Notes: generated from the letters alone by a model not told the origin. 64,000 nt of DNA from Glandiceps talaboti (GCF_964340395.1 NC_135554.1:16528092-16592091), one strand, 5' to 3'. Positions 11,255 through 33,710 are shown, counted from the first letter of the stretch. Made by a program: numbers and translations.

Positions 11255-11420
11255 ATACATCTTGGTGTAGTATTACGACATCTTGGACAGTGTCGTAAAG
11301 AGAAGTGTTGTTTTGCGACATCTTGGACAGTAGATCTTTTTACGACATTTTGTCCAATGCCGTCAAGAGATCTTTGGTTTTAGATATCTTGGACAATGGC
11401 TAAAGAGACCCGTTCTTTTA
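11255..11420. repeat. Degenerate ~40-bp tandem repeat, about 4 units
   Basis: The core ACGACATCTTGGACAGT recurs at about 11276 and 11316, in altered form near 11343 (a 27-bp shortened preceding unit), and again near 11382. The inter-core parts (GTCGTAAAGAGA and its variants) also match. Old and diverged. Confidence 0.7.
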
Positions 11421-13031
11421 AGATAGTTCAGATGGGCTTTACAATTCATAGATCAAAGATCTAGTTTTCAGTTGATCGTTTCGACTTCATCGAACCTTGT
11501 CAATCAACTGCTCGGCTTGTTCAGTAAATATTAGAATTTTTGAAAGAAATAGTACTATCAAATATTTATAATGTCATGGGAGAGTGGTCATATTTGTAAT
11601 CTTGCTTGAAATGTGTACTAATAACTGTAATTATAGCATGACATGACATGGCATGTTTCAATGTAGTGTACTATATCAGCGATGCCGTTTAACATGACAC
11701 CCCCATCCAATATTTGAGTTTTAGACTGTGGCTTTATATATGTTCCTATACGGTGTATCAGAAATCCACATTTGTTGATTTCCGAACCATGTCACAATAT
11801 GTCTAACATTTTTTTTTCCATTTCGAAGGAAGTTAATTGGACTGATATCTTCGCGTAATTTCCATGGTCAAATAATTGGTTAAATTTATACTACAACCAT
11901 GGCAACAATTGCGACTGTTAGTTGTTGCCAAAGCATGCATTTTTGGACCCCCACATTTTTCAGGACACAATGACAGCACGACTCCATCGTAACTACTAGC
12001 CGCGTTGACAAGCGCAACAGAAGATATGTGTGTTCATATGAGTACCTTGAAGTCAGTTCAGTACCATATTAGACTGTAAGTTGACAACAAATTCCAGCCA
12101 GTTTTAATATTTGTTAAGAATCTACTTTGAATCAGAAATCATTGGGAATTAGAGTTAATTTATTGGCAAGAAAGAAAACTGTTTTTGTTACTAGGCGAGG
12201 TAATTGCATCAGCGTGCCAACCGTGGAGTAATATTATGAAGCTAATAGCAAATACTATGCGTCTCTCTGGTGAGACTATTCAAGTGAATTGACTTATCGG
12301 CAAAGGGAAATTGCCTTATTAGGAAGAAGTAACCGACAAACACTGAAAAACAGTTTGTACAGTAATCGGCGGGTAATACAATCAACCTAACAACCATAAA
12401 TGACCACGCCAAAATGGAGCTAAATAATGATAAACGTCTTTATGTACCAAATCTAATAATCAGCATTAAGTTGATTCAAACTAGAAGGTGGTGACAGCGA
12501 TTGGTACTCCGAATCTACGTCTCTTTCAATAGCCAGTCCACAGGGTCCTTTTTTCTGATGGGAATTTTTTCTGATCTAGATGACGGAGTGCGATCGGAGA
12601 GATTTTAGTATAGCATTGAGAATTGAACGCTAGTTACTGTAATGTGATTAGGTCTGTCATCTCACAGATCATTGCATCCTACAAAATGACTAGACTCCAT
12701 CAATTTTATTCTCTCACTCCCATATCACTTTTTTATCTTTTCTCTGACAAATGTTTGCAGTGAAAGAAAGTGAAACGAGTGCACTATACTATCCCCCCCC
12801 CTTCTTGCCCAGACTACAAACTACGTCTCCTATACGTGTTATATCACCGATGCTATTTATTGAAATCGGATGTGAATGTTCAAACTAATATCATACTCCT
12901 AATCTATCATAAAATTAATACATTTGATAACCCCCTCCCCCCCCCGCCTACAACACAAAAATACTGAAATCGTGTCTATATTTAGTTAATATTGGACTCT
13001 CGTAAATACTAATAACCAAGATAGTACTACT
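11421..13031. other. No gene seen
   Basis: Ordinary AT-rich sequence with short poly-C runs near 12794 and 12932. No supported feature. Confidence 0.45.
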
Positions 13032-13953
13032 TCAGTGTAAATGTGTGTGCAATATATACGTAACTCAGTGTAAATGTGTGTGCAATATATACGTAACTCA
13101 GTGTAAATGTGTGTGGAATATATACGTAACTCAGTGTAAATGTGTGTGGAATATATACGTAACTCAGTGTAAATGTGTGTGCAAATACGTAACTCAGTGT
13201 AAATGTGTGTACAATATATACGTAACTCAGTGTAAATGTGTTTGGAATATATACGTAACTCAGTGTAAATGAGTGTGCAAATACGTAACTCAGTGTAGAT
13301 GTGTGTGGCATATATACGTAACTCAGTGTAAATGTGTGTGCAATATATACGTAACTCAGTGTAAATGTGTGTGCAATATATACGTAACTCAGTGTAAATG
13401 TGTGTGCAATATATACGTAACTCAGTGTAAATGTGTGTGTGCAATATATACGTAACTCAGTGTAAATGTGTGTGCAATATATACGTAACTCAGTGTAAAT
13501 GTGTGTGTGCAATATATACGTAACTCAGTGTAAATGTGTGTGGAATATATACGTAACTCAGTGTAAATGTGTGTGGAATATATACGTAACTCAGTGTAAA
13601 TGTGTGTGCAATATATATGTAACTCAGTGTAAATGTGTGTGGAATATATACGTAACTCAGTGTAAATGTGTGTGGAATATATACGTAACTCAGTGTAAAT
13701 GTGTGTGGAATATATACGTAACTCAGTGTAAATGTGTGTGGAACATATACGTAACTCAGTGTAAATGTGTGTGCAATATATACGTAACTCAGTGTAAATG
13801 TGTGTGGAATATATACGTAACTCAGTGTAAATGTGTGTGGAATATATACGTAACTCAGTGTAAATGTGTGTGCAATATATACGTAACTCAGTGTAGATGT
13901 GTGTGGCATATCCTAGTATACGTAACTCAATGTAAATGTGTCTGGAAACGTAA
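13032..13953. repeat. 33-bp minisatellite, about 27.5 copies
   Basis: The unit starts CAGTGTAAATGTGTGTG, continues with C or G, and ends AATATATACGTAACT. There are 27 full units and one partial unit. Most units are 33 bp; two are 30 bp (missing 3 bases in ATAT), two are 35 bp (one extra GT) and one is 39 bp. Units differ mainly by C or G at position 18. Because 33 is a multiple of 3 and the unit lacks stops in several frames, long 11-residue-periodic open frames run through it on both strands. These are artefacts. Confidence 0.97.
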
Positions 13954-16830
13954 CGAATGAACGTAAACATGGAGTTACAATGTATATCCTCGTGTGATAG
14001 ATAATTTTGTAAATTGAAGGCCATTTGTATCTCTGAATACAAATCATCCAATGTCTTACTCTTTCCCAAACTGATGACGTACATGTTGGCAGGTTTCGTA
14101 TGTGTTTTCAGTTTTCATCTTGTTTGTATTGTCTGGTTACATAAAAGTAATGTTTGTCATCTCATTGGCGGTTGTCGCACAGACTGAGACTTGTCTTTTG
14201 TGCCACTCTCCCTATTGCAAAGTCACAAAGTTTTATCTTTAAAATGCCGAGCAAATCAAAATGCAAGGAAAGCAAATATGTAGTCATCACATTCACTACT
14301 AAAATGTTAGCTCGACTTCACAGGAACTGTAAATGATAATTATTGAGTACGATTGGATGGGCTTTAATTCGTTTATTTCGCCGATTGTAATATCTACTAA
14401 ATTAAAACCAAGTGAAGCTGTAGAACGTCATCGCTTCACTAATTGATTAGTGCAATTAAAACTTAGTGCAAGAGAAAGGACTAAACAGTGAAGCCTTATA
14501 ACTGAGAGCTTACAGTACATCTTCCCTAGTTACAAAATCTTTCTAATGTTCATGCGATGTTAAAATCCCTACTGGGGTTTAGTCTCCTATTACAGATATA
14601 ATTTCACTATTACCCCATCTTAAGAACTGACTGAATATATTGTGATACTTAAACGGTTAACTATTTCCACAAAATCTCACAGCAGCATTGTTCGTCATCC
14701 GGTGTCTTCGGATTACCCACAATGCATTGCCAATAACAATAGTAACGATGTATGCCGATTTAAGTACACAATACGATAGTCGAAATCAGGATAACGACAA
14801 GGAAGTGAAAATCGGTCATCAATTTTTCGCCAAATAAATCTCATTTCACCAATCGCTTGTCATATTTCTGTATTAGACTAATTAGTTTTATATATTTCCA
14901 ACTTCGCTACTGATCGCCTAGGGACCCTACTTTTGCGCTTCATATATTTCACAAGTATTGACGCCGGAGAGCGAGCTCTGACAAGGGGGATCTTCGCGTG
15001 CATCTTGTGGTCGCAGTTAAAATGCGTTTATACGAATCAAGATAAAGATTGTCTCTATAGGAAATAATCCAATTTGGAGGGTCCTTTGAGAAAGCTAGGA
15101 CCCGGGAGAGGCGACTATATAGCTCGTCATGCCCTGCCTGTAATAGATTCATCAACGAACAATGTAATCGACAAATCGCATCAATTGCTCAACAATGATG
15201 TACATAATTTCATTTAATGATTTTGTAATTGTGGATTTCATCTCTAAATGGGTTTGCCATCACTATAGGGAAACTATCACCTTAATAGCAAACCTATTAA
15301 AACCTTGTTTTGCTAAACAAAGGCGGGGTTACTACTTGTGCCCCGTGTCGTAAAAGAAATGGTGAAAATGTAAAAGAACGGCTGAAAAACATGTTAGCAA
15401 AATATTAATAGAAACCATAACCGGAAAAACGAATATTTAAAAAACTCAATACCTGTCGCTATAGCCCTTGGGTCACAGCGGAGTAAAGTTAACATTAGTC
15501 GGCTCTTTGAAGATCGTTATAACTATATCTGAGTCGTTTGGGATGGTAATCTGTCTTCGTGTGCGAGAAAGTGAACGTAAGCGGGAATACTTTCCATAAC
15601 TAAAGGGAGTGCAACTGAACATTGGAACTCTCATCCTCAGTAGCTGGTACTTTTGAAGTGGTTCTAACTTTCTTACTTTTTTATCATTGAGCGTTGTACA
15701 ATCATCATTATTATTGTTTTTCTTCAAGATGTTGTTCTACCACGACATTTATTAGTATCCCTATTGGTAGAGTTGTCCACCTGTATACATCCAAGTACTC
15801 CAGGTTTACATGTTTATTACCATATAGTTGCAATACTTGTTTCTAGTACGTCTACACGTAATGTGCCAATTAACACAACATACGACCAGTCTGTGGGTGT
15901 CAATAGAGTGGATGACACTCGTAGATTATTGACTGAAAACCCGTCGATTTTGAAAACTTGGACTGTTCAATCTGTGTAAAGTTATGTTTGTTTGTCATCG
16001 TTACGGTTAGTGGAGCGTTAGTTGATTATTTGTATGAAACTTGGATTGACCAAATTCAGAATTAGCATCACTGTTGATGACTTTAATAGCAGACAAAAAT
16101 TCTATATCCACAATAGCTATATGACCTGTATTTGTTTGTTGCACTTTTTTTAAATTTGTTTTTACACTCCTAGGGTGAAAAGGTGATTTTAGCAATATGG
16201 TGATTTTTCTATTGCCTCTTCTATATTTAAATCACAGAGAAGTAATTTTGTATTGTTGGGACATTTAAAACACAAAGTGAACCCTACGAAATTAGTTTAT
16301 TGAACAACTAGATGTCACTAATTTGTGAGGCGTTGACATCGATGCGGCACACGTACATGGAAACTGTTGGAAAAAAAAGACGCAGGGACACTTGGAATAA
16401 GGTGTATAAGTTATAATAATAAACGATACAGACACTAGGTGTTCACATTACTGTCACGGTGTAATATTCCTTTCCCCGGGTACCGGGTATCCGACAACTT
16501 GGCGGATTGTCTTTTCAACTATATAAGTACACAGTTTTCTTATTTATCTACGTAAGACTTCCAAACTATCTATTTGCATAATATCAAGACGGCTAATTCT
16601 CTACTTTGAGTTATGTGTACGATATCCCATGAACATGCATGGATTTTTGTACCTTTATATGTATTTCTATACATAATTGGTAAACATATATTTTACATAA
16701 AATCTTAACAAATTTGTTTCTTCTGTAGATGAGTAATGCAGCCTAGGAAAGGTTATATTTTCAATGTAAATTTTTATACTAATATTTCAGGATAAATCTA
16801 AATACATCTATCTCTAAGGAGTTCTAAAAT

Positions 16831-16832
<2 letters not shown>
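13954..16832. other. No gene seen
   Basis: AT-rich sequence with several short frames that lack domains (14154-14336, 14949-15155, 15473-15727, 15764-15979). It contains the ZNF143-type site at 14714 and a small hairpin CACTAAT-TG-ATTAGTG at about 14438. Confidence 0.45.
14714..14731 (+). promoter_or_regulatory. Near-consensus ZNF143/Staf binding site
   Basis: TACCCACAATGCATTGCC agrees with 17 of 18 positions of the Staf/ZNF143 consensus YWCCCRNMATSCMYYRCR, failing only at the last base. A CCAAT pentamer overlaps its end (14730-14734). In animals this site marks promoters of small-RNA and housekeeping genes, but no such gene is visible next to it. Confidence 0.4.
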
Positions 16833-16919
<87 letters not shown>

Positions 16920-16952
16920 AGGAGGGAGGGAGAGAGAGGGAGAGAGAGAGAG
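16833..16952. repeat. (AG)n microsatellite
   Basis: A pure (AG)n tract to about 16916 turns into GGAGGGAGGG and mixed GA/GGGA to 16952. Confidence 0.97.
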
Positions 16953-26435
<9,483 letters not shown>

Positions 26436-26768
26436 GTCTCATATCACAGCATAAGGTGTATTGATACATTTTTAGTATCAAGCTTCGTGTGGTATTTTCC
26501 TTAGCTTTGATATAATCAGTTTGATTGTAATAACATTGTGAATATAGATCCCCTACTGTATCTGAAAAAATATCTCATAGCAAAGAGTGTATTGATACAT
26601 TTTTAGTAGCAGGATTCGCGTGATATTTTCCTCAGATTTGATAAAATCAGTTTGATTGTAATAACATTGTGAATATAGATCCCCTACCTGTATCTGAAAA
26701 AAAAATTGTCTCATAGCAAAGAGTGTATTGATACATTTGTAGTAGCAGGATTCGTGTGATATTTTCCT
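26436..26768. repeat. ~131-136-bp tandem repeat, 2.5 copies
   Basis: The motif GTGTATTGATACATTTTTAG recurs at 26456, 26587 and 26723 (last copy with one change). Between them GATAAAATCAGTTTGATTG (one change in the first copy) and GAATATAGATCCCCTAC are conserved. Units 2 and 3 are closer to each other (GTAGCAGGATTCG) than to unit 1. No coding sequence. Confidence 0.85.
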
Positions 26769-27240
26769 TTTTAGGAAAACAAGCTAAGCAATAGTACTTG
26801 TCTCTCTGTGTTCTCAGGTGGATAACTGCTACATAAACAATGAATGCGCGCTAATCTGTTAAAGCGTGGATTATTCACACATTGTCTAGGTATCAATTAC
26901 TTATTACACAGGCGCTACCTTTGCTGGAAAATTATGAAAATATATGAACTTTGACATTGGCAGATAATGAATGGTGGAGAAGTGGAAAGGAAGTGATAAT
27001 TTATTGAGTAAAGCCCCAAAGAAGAGTTTGACTCGGGTTAAATCATTAATCAGTTTTGCTTTGAATCAAGTACAGCTTCAATCAATGCATTCCTGGTTAA
27101 CACGGAAACATGCCCACGTTTGTCGAGCTGTTGTCGTTATTTTATCCTGACTTTGATTGTATGAGTCTTGCTTTTAATTTACTCGTTTTAAATTGTTTTT
27201 ATGGCTGAAACTGAAATTTCCTGATAAGGATAAAATTTTA

Positions 27241-27454
27241 TTGCATTGTATTGTATTGTATTGTATTGTATTGTATTGCATTGCATTGTATTGTATTGTA
27301 TTGTATTGTATTGTATTGTATTGTATTGTATTGTATTGTATTGTATTGTATTGTGTTGTATTGCATTGTATTGTATTGTATTGCATTGTATTGCATTGTA
27401 TTGTATTGTATTGTATTGTATTGTATTGTATTGTATTGTATTGTACTGTATTGC
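27241..27454. repeat. (TTGTA)n pentanucleotide array
   Basis: About 43 units of TTGTA with scattered TTGCA variants and one TTGTG. Stop-free in several frames on both strands, giving artificial Ile-Gln-Tyr-Asn and Cys-Ile-Val-Leu-Tyr frames. Confidence 0.97.
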
Positions 27455-27658
27455 AAGGATAGCGAGGTGTCTTGATAAGGAGTCCAATTCTAGGAAAGGC
27501 TATTACTTTTGATATGCAAATTTGTAAATATACAGTTAAGTTGATATGTAAATCAGTAAACCCATGCTTTTTGTGCAAATTTGAATACTGTTCTAGTTAA
27601 AAGTATGTGTTGTTATTACTTTCTAGAGACTATTGATATTACAGTGGTTTGAATCATC

Positions 27659-27666
27659 TGACGTCA
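27659..27666. promoter_or_regulatory. CRE palindrome TGACGTCA (1 of 4)
   Basis: Exact cAMP-response-element palindrome, the target of CREB/ATF-type bZIP factors. The first of four in 6.5 kb; no adjacent gene recognised. Confidence 0.35.
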
Positions 27667-28527
27667 TACTTACTAAGAGTCTGGACAAATTATCCACAAA
27701 GGTGATGTGGTTAACTCAAAGTGCTAGCTAATCTAAAACGTGTATTGGGGTGGTGTGGTAGGGGTTCGTGAACAGTTTACTTTACAACTCTAATTTTGGT
27801 TCAAACAGTATTAGTAATAGTATTGTGGTAGTCTATTTCGATGACGTTTGCTACTTTCAAATTGACACTAACCTCTGTAGAATGGTTATTGTTTCTATAG
27901 TAACAACCCATCTACAGTTACTGATCTTATTATTATCACGTTGGTGAACTATTACATGTACTTCCCGATTATCTAAGTAAAAAAAATGTTATCAACAAGC
28001 AATCGTCACGTTTTCAGTTTGTCCTGTGCTTCTGTCCGTGTCCTATTACAACAGAGCCACTAAACATACCAAACGCAGAGAGTTTATTTAGCCGTACATA
28101 CTTTCTATTGTTGGGCTTCTTACGTGTTTGTTGGACGCTACATTACTTCCCAGACTGCAGAACATCTCCTCTTCTAATTGACTCTTACTAGTGACAGCCA
28201 ACAACAATGAAGAGTGAATCGAGTAAACTGAACTAAATTGAGCGATCAAGTCTGCATCGTGTGAAAACTAAAGAACAGCCTACTTTGTCTTGTTTGAAAT
28301 GTAGTTAAAATGATTTTAACATCGCGTTGTCCAATTTCAAGATGGAAAGTGTGCAAACGTAAGTGTAAACCCGGAATGTTGTTGTGTGAAGTTACACGGT
28401 GACCTCTTTGAGTTTACATAGGCAAACACGAGTCTAGCGTCGTTTTCACCTTTTAAAACAGAGCAATACAGAATTTGTACATAATCAAGTATAAATGTCT
28501 TTCTAAACAATAACATTACAGTTTTGA

Positions 28528-28529
<2 letters not shown>
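27667..28529. other. No gene confirmed
   Basis: At 28342 (plus) an ATG in good context (CAAGATGG) is followed after 17 nt by AC then GTAAGTG, a strong donor. It could be a first coding exon near the CRE sites, but five codons cannot be tested by eye. Nothing else is seen. Confidence 0.3.
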
Positions 28530-28598
<69 letters not shown>

Positions 28599-28640
28599 AA
28601 CTCAGTGTTAAGTTATATATATATATATATTAATTATACA
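28530..28640. repeat. (TA)n tracts
   Basis: (AT)n at 28530-28594 and a second shorter (TA)n at about 28614-28631, with TTAATTATACATATATAATA following; strongly self-complementary. Confidence 0.95.
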
Positions 28641-28709
28641 TATATAATATACTATGACTTTGGGATTGGAAGTAAGGCTGACTTCGAACACCACTACCTG
28701 TTCTACAAG

Positions 28710-28710
<1 letters not shown>

Positions 28711-28762
<52 letters not shown>

Positions 28763-28775
28763 CGCGCGCGCGCGC
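28711..28775. repeat. (CA)n followed by (CG)n
   Basis: A (CA)24 tract (28711-28758) continues after AAA into CACGCGCGCGCGCGC. Alternating purine-pyrimidine DNA of this type, particularly the CG end, favours Z-DNA. Confidence 0.95.
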
Positions 28776-28905
28776 TAAAGGCCCTAATACCTGCCCAGCT
28801 TGGACCCTGTCTGCCCGCTTGGAGATGTACAGTTGGTTCATTGACACCTTGAAGCTGCACTAACTGCAACTGTAATGTTTTTTAAAACTGTTTCGTTTGA
28901 TACAA

Positions 28906-28913
28906 TGACGTCA
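28906..28913. promoter_or_regulatory. CRE palindrome TGACGTCA (2 of 4)
   Basis: Exact palindrome in the context CAATGACGTCATCG. Confidence 0.35.
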
Positions 28914-30241
28914 TCGTAATATACCACTGTGACAGTAATCACCTGCTGGTAAACGTATTTGTGTAGCAGTACATACGGTATGATGAAGTATATTCAATCA
29001 AATTGATTATGGGGTCCGCACCTCAAAACAAATGCCCCGATGGATCATCATTTCAACTTATAGGTGAAATAGCCCTCTAATTGACATGCATAATATCTAA
29101 TTATTGGTATTGTAAAAGTATTCAGTGACTTTATTGTCGCTTGTTTGATCAAAAAGCAATACCCAGTATGTATTACAGCTAGGTGCAGGATTACGATCTT
29201 AGCAATTTGAACGTCATTCGTGATACGTTTATAGAATGCATAGATTTCCATTGCTCTGTTGCTTCACTACGATTCCACTTCTATTCCCCTTCCATATGTT
29301 AACCCAATATGATAGCTACGTACACAAATTTTATTTTTAGATGCATACATTAGTCTCTGATCGAAATCTTACCGCCTCACATTTGTTTCCCCACCTGTTG
29401 TTACAATACAAAGTGATTCATGTACAGTCATTCTATACCCCTCCCCCCCCCCCCCACATATTTATCAATTTATTAATGTATTGTAAATATACCCTGGTAA
29501 AACTTGTGTGTTTATCAGTTTAAACCCCCGTACTTGTACCAGATCGTATGTGTTCACTTACACTTTCCCTATCTTTTTTAATCAAAAGATCTCAGAAAAT
29601 GTTCCTAAACATTAGAGGTTAACTTCACTGACACGGTAAGAACTAGTGAACATTGAGTCATCAACGTTGTAATAAAAGTGTCAACATGCAATTCAATTTA
29701 ATTTAGCAGCAAGAGACTCCTGGAATTTATCTGGCGGAGTTAAGTATGAAAGTCAAAGCTTAGATGGACAGATGATTTATTAGCTTTCAAATGGGTCAAC
29801 GTTATAAAGAATAGTCGAACCAGTTGTTAATAGCAGTGCTGTGTGTAAAACCTCATTGACACGAACAGATGAAAAGATCAAAACTGGTTTAAGTAATAAT
29901 TATGTATATCGGAGCATTTTCCACTTTAAATACCTAAATTCATAATTCATTCATTTCACAATGATCTTGTAAACTTGTGGTACCTTTAGAAGTGGTTGAA
30001 TTATTACCGAAATTCCTTAATTCGACATTCAACTTCCACTGTACGGGTGCACACAGTAGTAACGAGCTTACTAGGTGGTCACGTGAATGATGTCCATTCG
30101 TTGTCCGATCTTGTCAAAGCACGCACGGTGAACATCACTTTCAGTTATAAGTAACAGTCAGAGACATGTGGGAATGTAGATACGTTTGGATATACTGTAT
30201 ACATTATATTACAATCTACAGAAGTATGCACAACCAGCTTG

Positions 30242-30249
30242 TGACGTCA
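30242..30249. promoter_or_regulatory. CRE palindrome TGACGTCA (3 of 4)
   Basis: Exact palindrome in the context TTGTGACGTCACGG, which extends the symmetry to GTGACGTCAC. Confidence 0.35.
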
Positions 30250-30855
30250 CGGTTTTACTCTTGTGAAACTCATCTCGATTGAACTATACGTAATTATCCA
30301 TGTCAACGTGGCAGGTTTTTATTTTTTATTTTTATTTTTGTCTACTTTAAACATAGAAATTGTAAATTTACATATCACAAACCAAACTATGGTGACTTTA
30401 TCTGCGTGCAATCATTGGTATTTGACCCGATATTGACAACTCTAATGGCCCGACTATGAGTTGTTGTCAGTGAACAGGACAGCTGCTGATACGATCATAA
30501 CAGAAGGCTCTTATCACAACCCCGAAGAAGTGTCCAAATATTGTGGTAAAGCAAGACGGTATAAGCAAACACGGTAGATAGATTACGCTAGGATTGATGT
30601 TGGTCTTTTAAAACAGCCCGATAAGCACGCTCCGATGGAAACCAACCGGTGTAGACAGGAACGTTTGGTGCTAATTATTTTTACTGAGCTTCGCAAAATG
30701 AGAGTGAACTCTGCCCTTTACAATCACATAAACGTTTAAGCGAAGAAACAGACCAATAAATATTTTAAACATAGCACAAGGCGGTGCCCATCAAAACAGT
30801 CCAATTCACCCACAGGGATTGCATGTATTACAAGCGGCAAAGTGTGAGTATAAAA

Positions 30856-30873
30856 CGCGATGGATTGTGGGTA
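30856..30873 (-). promoter_or_regulatory. Full-consensus ZNF143/Staf binding site
   Basis: On the minus strand TACCCACAATCCATCGCG agrees with all 18 positions of the Staf/ZNF143 consensus YWCCCRNMATSCMYYRCR. CCAAT lies immediately upstream on the same strand, and a TATAAAA is next to it on the plus strand (30850-30855). This consensus should occur by chance far less than once in 64 kb. ZNF143 drives snRNA, tRNA-Sec and many mRNA promoters, but I recognise no transcript start here. Confidence 0.5.
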
Positions 30874-31150
30874 ATTGGATGATATGACACAAGTTTTATC
30901 TTTCTTGGTGTTCTTGAGGGGAAATGAATAGAATTACCTCCTTTCACGTGATGTATGTCTCTGTATACTAGTGTGTTTATATTTAGTTTTATACTATAAA
31001 TAAGTTAAGACTGTCCTTTAATACCCCTAAACCGCCTCTTTCTCTACGTTTATTTCTGTATCTCAGTCTATTTCTCTATATCACTACCTCTGTCTACTGT
31101 ACTGTCTCTCTCTTTGTCTCACCCTCCCGGCCCTCCTGTTTTTTTCTTCC

Positions 31151-31151
31151 C

Positions 31152-31243
<92 letters not shown>

Positions 31244-31256
31244 TTCTTTCTTTCTT
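31151..31256. repeat. (CTGT)n-(CTTT)n microsatellite
   Basis: (CTGT)n with one slipped unit (GTCTTGTC) near 31186, ending in (CTTT)3. Confidence 0.97.
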
Positions 31257-33497
31257 ATTGGTTGTCAGTTTGTATTCTTAAATGTATAACGTAATATTAT
31301 ATTAACCCATGTACACAATTCCATAAAACCTTTATGTTGCACAGTTTTGATACGACAATGGATAATTGCAATAATTAAAATTTGAATAGACAAACAAACG
31401 TGTGTACCAACGCAGTTGTATCTCTATGTAATATTTGATAATAATAGTATGTCTATGGTTTATGTGTAGTTTAATATTTCGTCGTGTGACTATCTTAGGT
31501 AAGAGGATCTGAATACACCTTTCTGTCATAGAAGGGTTACATCTTAAGACAAGTAACAAGTGAATACCTTAGGAAATCGTCTTTAAAAGTCGAAATGAAA
31601 TACACCCTTCTAAAAGGAAACGGTCAAATTGATGTTCAACATGCTCGGCACTTACACTTAATGCATGAAGCGAAAGGGCTTTTAGTAGGGTATGCGAACG
31701 GAGTGGTATTATTTCACAAGAGGAAATCGAAGTAGCGTCTAGAGAAAATCCATGCAAGGATACGCTTGAAATGTTGTAGAAGGTGTGAAGCGCTTGTCAA
31801 CTTTAACGTGGATAATATAGAGAAAGTTTTGAAATCCAGTCGTAGGAGCTAATGATGATCTGCGGTAGGGCGCGACGTTGGTTTTGGATCAAGTGACTCG
31901 GCTGCCTTCAACTCCCTTCACACCAAGCATGAGTTGAGGTAGCGATTTCACTTCAAATATTTCCTCTCCATTATTTCTTTCAAATGTTTGTCATCTTACT
32001 GAGAGTGGAACTTTAGTCCCTAGCACAACACGGGAACTGAAGTGGGACGAACGTCAGTGTGGGCCGGCGGTATTGCACGCTCACTTGAAAGCATACCAGT
32101 GGTGGCGAGATTTTGGAGAAAGACAAACTGAAGGCTGTGGAACGCTCAGAGTTGTTACAACCTCCGCTGATTGGGGGCCACAGTTTGATCAGAGGGCAAA
32201 GAAATCCACTTTCATTTAAAGACAAAATAAATACGCTGACTCCACATTCCGCTTTGCGAAGACCGCCGGTATGAAACTATTTCTAGAAAAAATATGTTTC
32301 GCAGATGTGGTGATTCCAATGAAATAATACCACTCGTGTTGTTTTTCCAGTGTTTTTGTTGGATTGGCTTACGCGAATATTAAAATAAACGGGAGCTGAT
32401 CCTTCTATAAACTCTGCCTAGGAACTGTTAAAATGATTGACAGGAGCTGATTGTGTTAATGAATTGTTGTGAGCTCCCCACCATGGTTCTGTGTTCCAAG
32501 AGAACTATCAGTTTACCAAAATAATCGTTAGCGTCGATATTTCTGATTGGCTTACGTTCACCCAGACACCTCGGGGAATAACTGAGGGCGGTAATGGACT
32601 CTCTGAAAAAACCTTAAGGTTTGTTCTTTTCACTTTGCATCGAATTATTTTTCTTTCTTCTTGCAATCTTGTGGACGAACGATTACAAGGACGTAATACA
32701 ATACACATAAGTATACTTTCCGTATCTAATGTCAAAACCTTTTTGAAAGCGTATATACGCACCTGGGTTCTGAATATCATAAATGAAACTCTTCAATTCT
32801 ATGCTGGCTCGAACATGCCCAGAGCATTAAAGTTAAACGAACATAATTTTTTTCACATAGTCTTTCTAAAGAATTAAATGTTCTTTTACTTCTCCGCATA
32901 CAGTTAATACACGTTTTGGTAAGCATTTTGACTTAACTGGGTAAACCTAGTATGAACAGATCTGTTATGCAGTGGTATGCTGATCTGGGATTATTTTAGT
33001 GACAGTGGTCGCAAAAGATTCTGTTTGGGATGCCCTTTAGTATACGGTGTAAACAAACCCGTAAGTCGCCTACTCTCGGAGTTTGCCCTAAGTTACACCA
33101 CGTAACGTTTCAGTACAAACTTGTGCAAGGTCCGAGACTTATAAATGGGAAAGTGAACATCCATGAGTTCTCTTCCTGTCGAGTCAAATACAAGTATTAG
33201 AGAGTCCGATACAAGTAAGGAAGTCCAGTAAGGGACTTTGTACATATTTTCTTACCTCAATTAGCTTTCACTTTGTTATATGCATCATACATGTATATAT
33301 CTACATGAAAGAAAAACAGAAACAAAAGCTATCAAAGAAAGGGTACCGATGCATCGGTTTATTCACGCTTTGGTTCAATTCACAGATATCCTGTTTATTC
33401 CATATTATCAAATATCAGTTCGGTTTAGAGACTTCAACTGGTAAATGTCACGTTATCTTACTAGTATTGGAACTCTCAGTAGTGTTTATATAAGGTT
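31257..33497. other. No gene confirmed
   Basis: A GC-elevated segment at about 31940-32218 (plus) is open for about 92 codons without an ATG and ends in TAA. It is rich in Trp and charged residues, but the opposite strand is also open (32013-32225) and I find no convincing splice sites, so it is only a possible exon or old coding relic. The frame at 32491-32877 (plus) has no domain. Confidence 0.3.
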
Positions 33498-33710
33498 TGT
33501 GCTGTAACGTGATTGCTAATTTGTTAGTTTGTAGAGTTTATGTTGGAACGCAATTGCTAATTGGATGGTTAATTGTGTAGCGTATGTGTGCTGTAACATA
33601 AGTGCTAATTGGTTAGTTGTGTAGAATTTGTACTGTAACGGTAAATGCTCGTTGGCCATTGTATAGAATTTGTGATTTAACATATATGCTAATTAGTTGA
33701 AGTGTAGATG
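33498..33710. repeat. Degenerate ~45-bp tandem repeat, about 5 units
   Basis: The order GTGCTGTAAC, then TGCTAATT-G-TTAGTT, then GTGTAGAATTTGT recurs five times with heavy divergence. Old array, no coding content. Confidence 0.75.

Larger units (their letters stand above)
28776..31150. other. No gene seen; scattered regulatory-type sites
   Basis: It holds two CRE palindromes (28906 and 30242) and the ZNF143/Staf site at 30856. Short frames have no domains. No exon could be supported. Confidence 0.4.

Noticed and set aside
12986-14084. Frames of 139-220 residues with an 11-residue period
   Set aside because: They are translations of the 33-bp minisatellite. Several frames and both strands are equally open, and indels of 2, 3 and 6 bases shift them freely.
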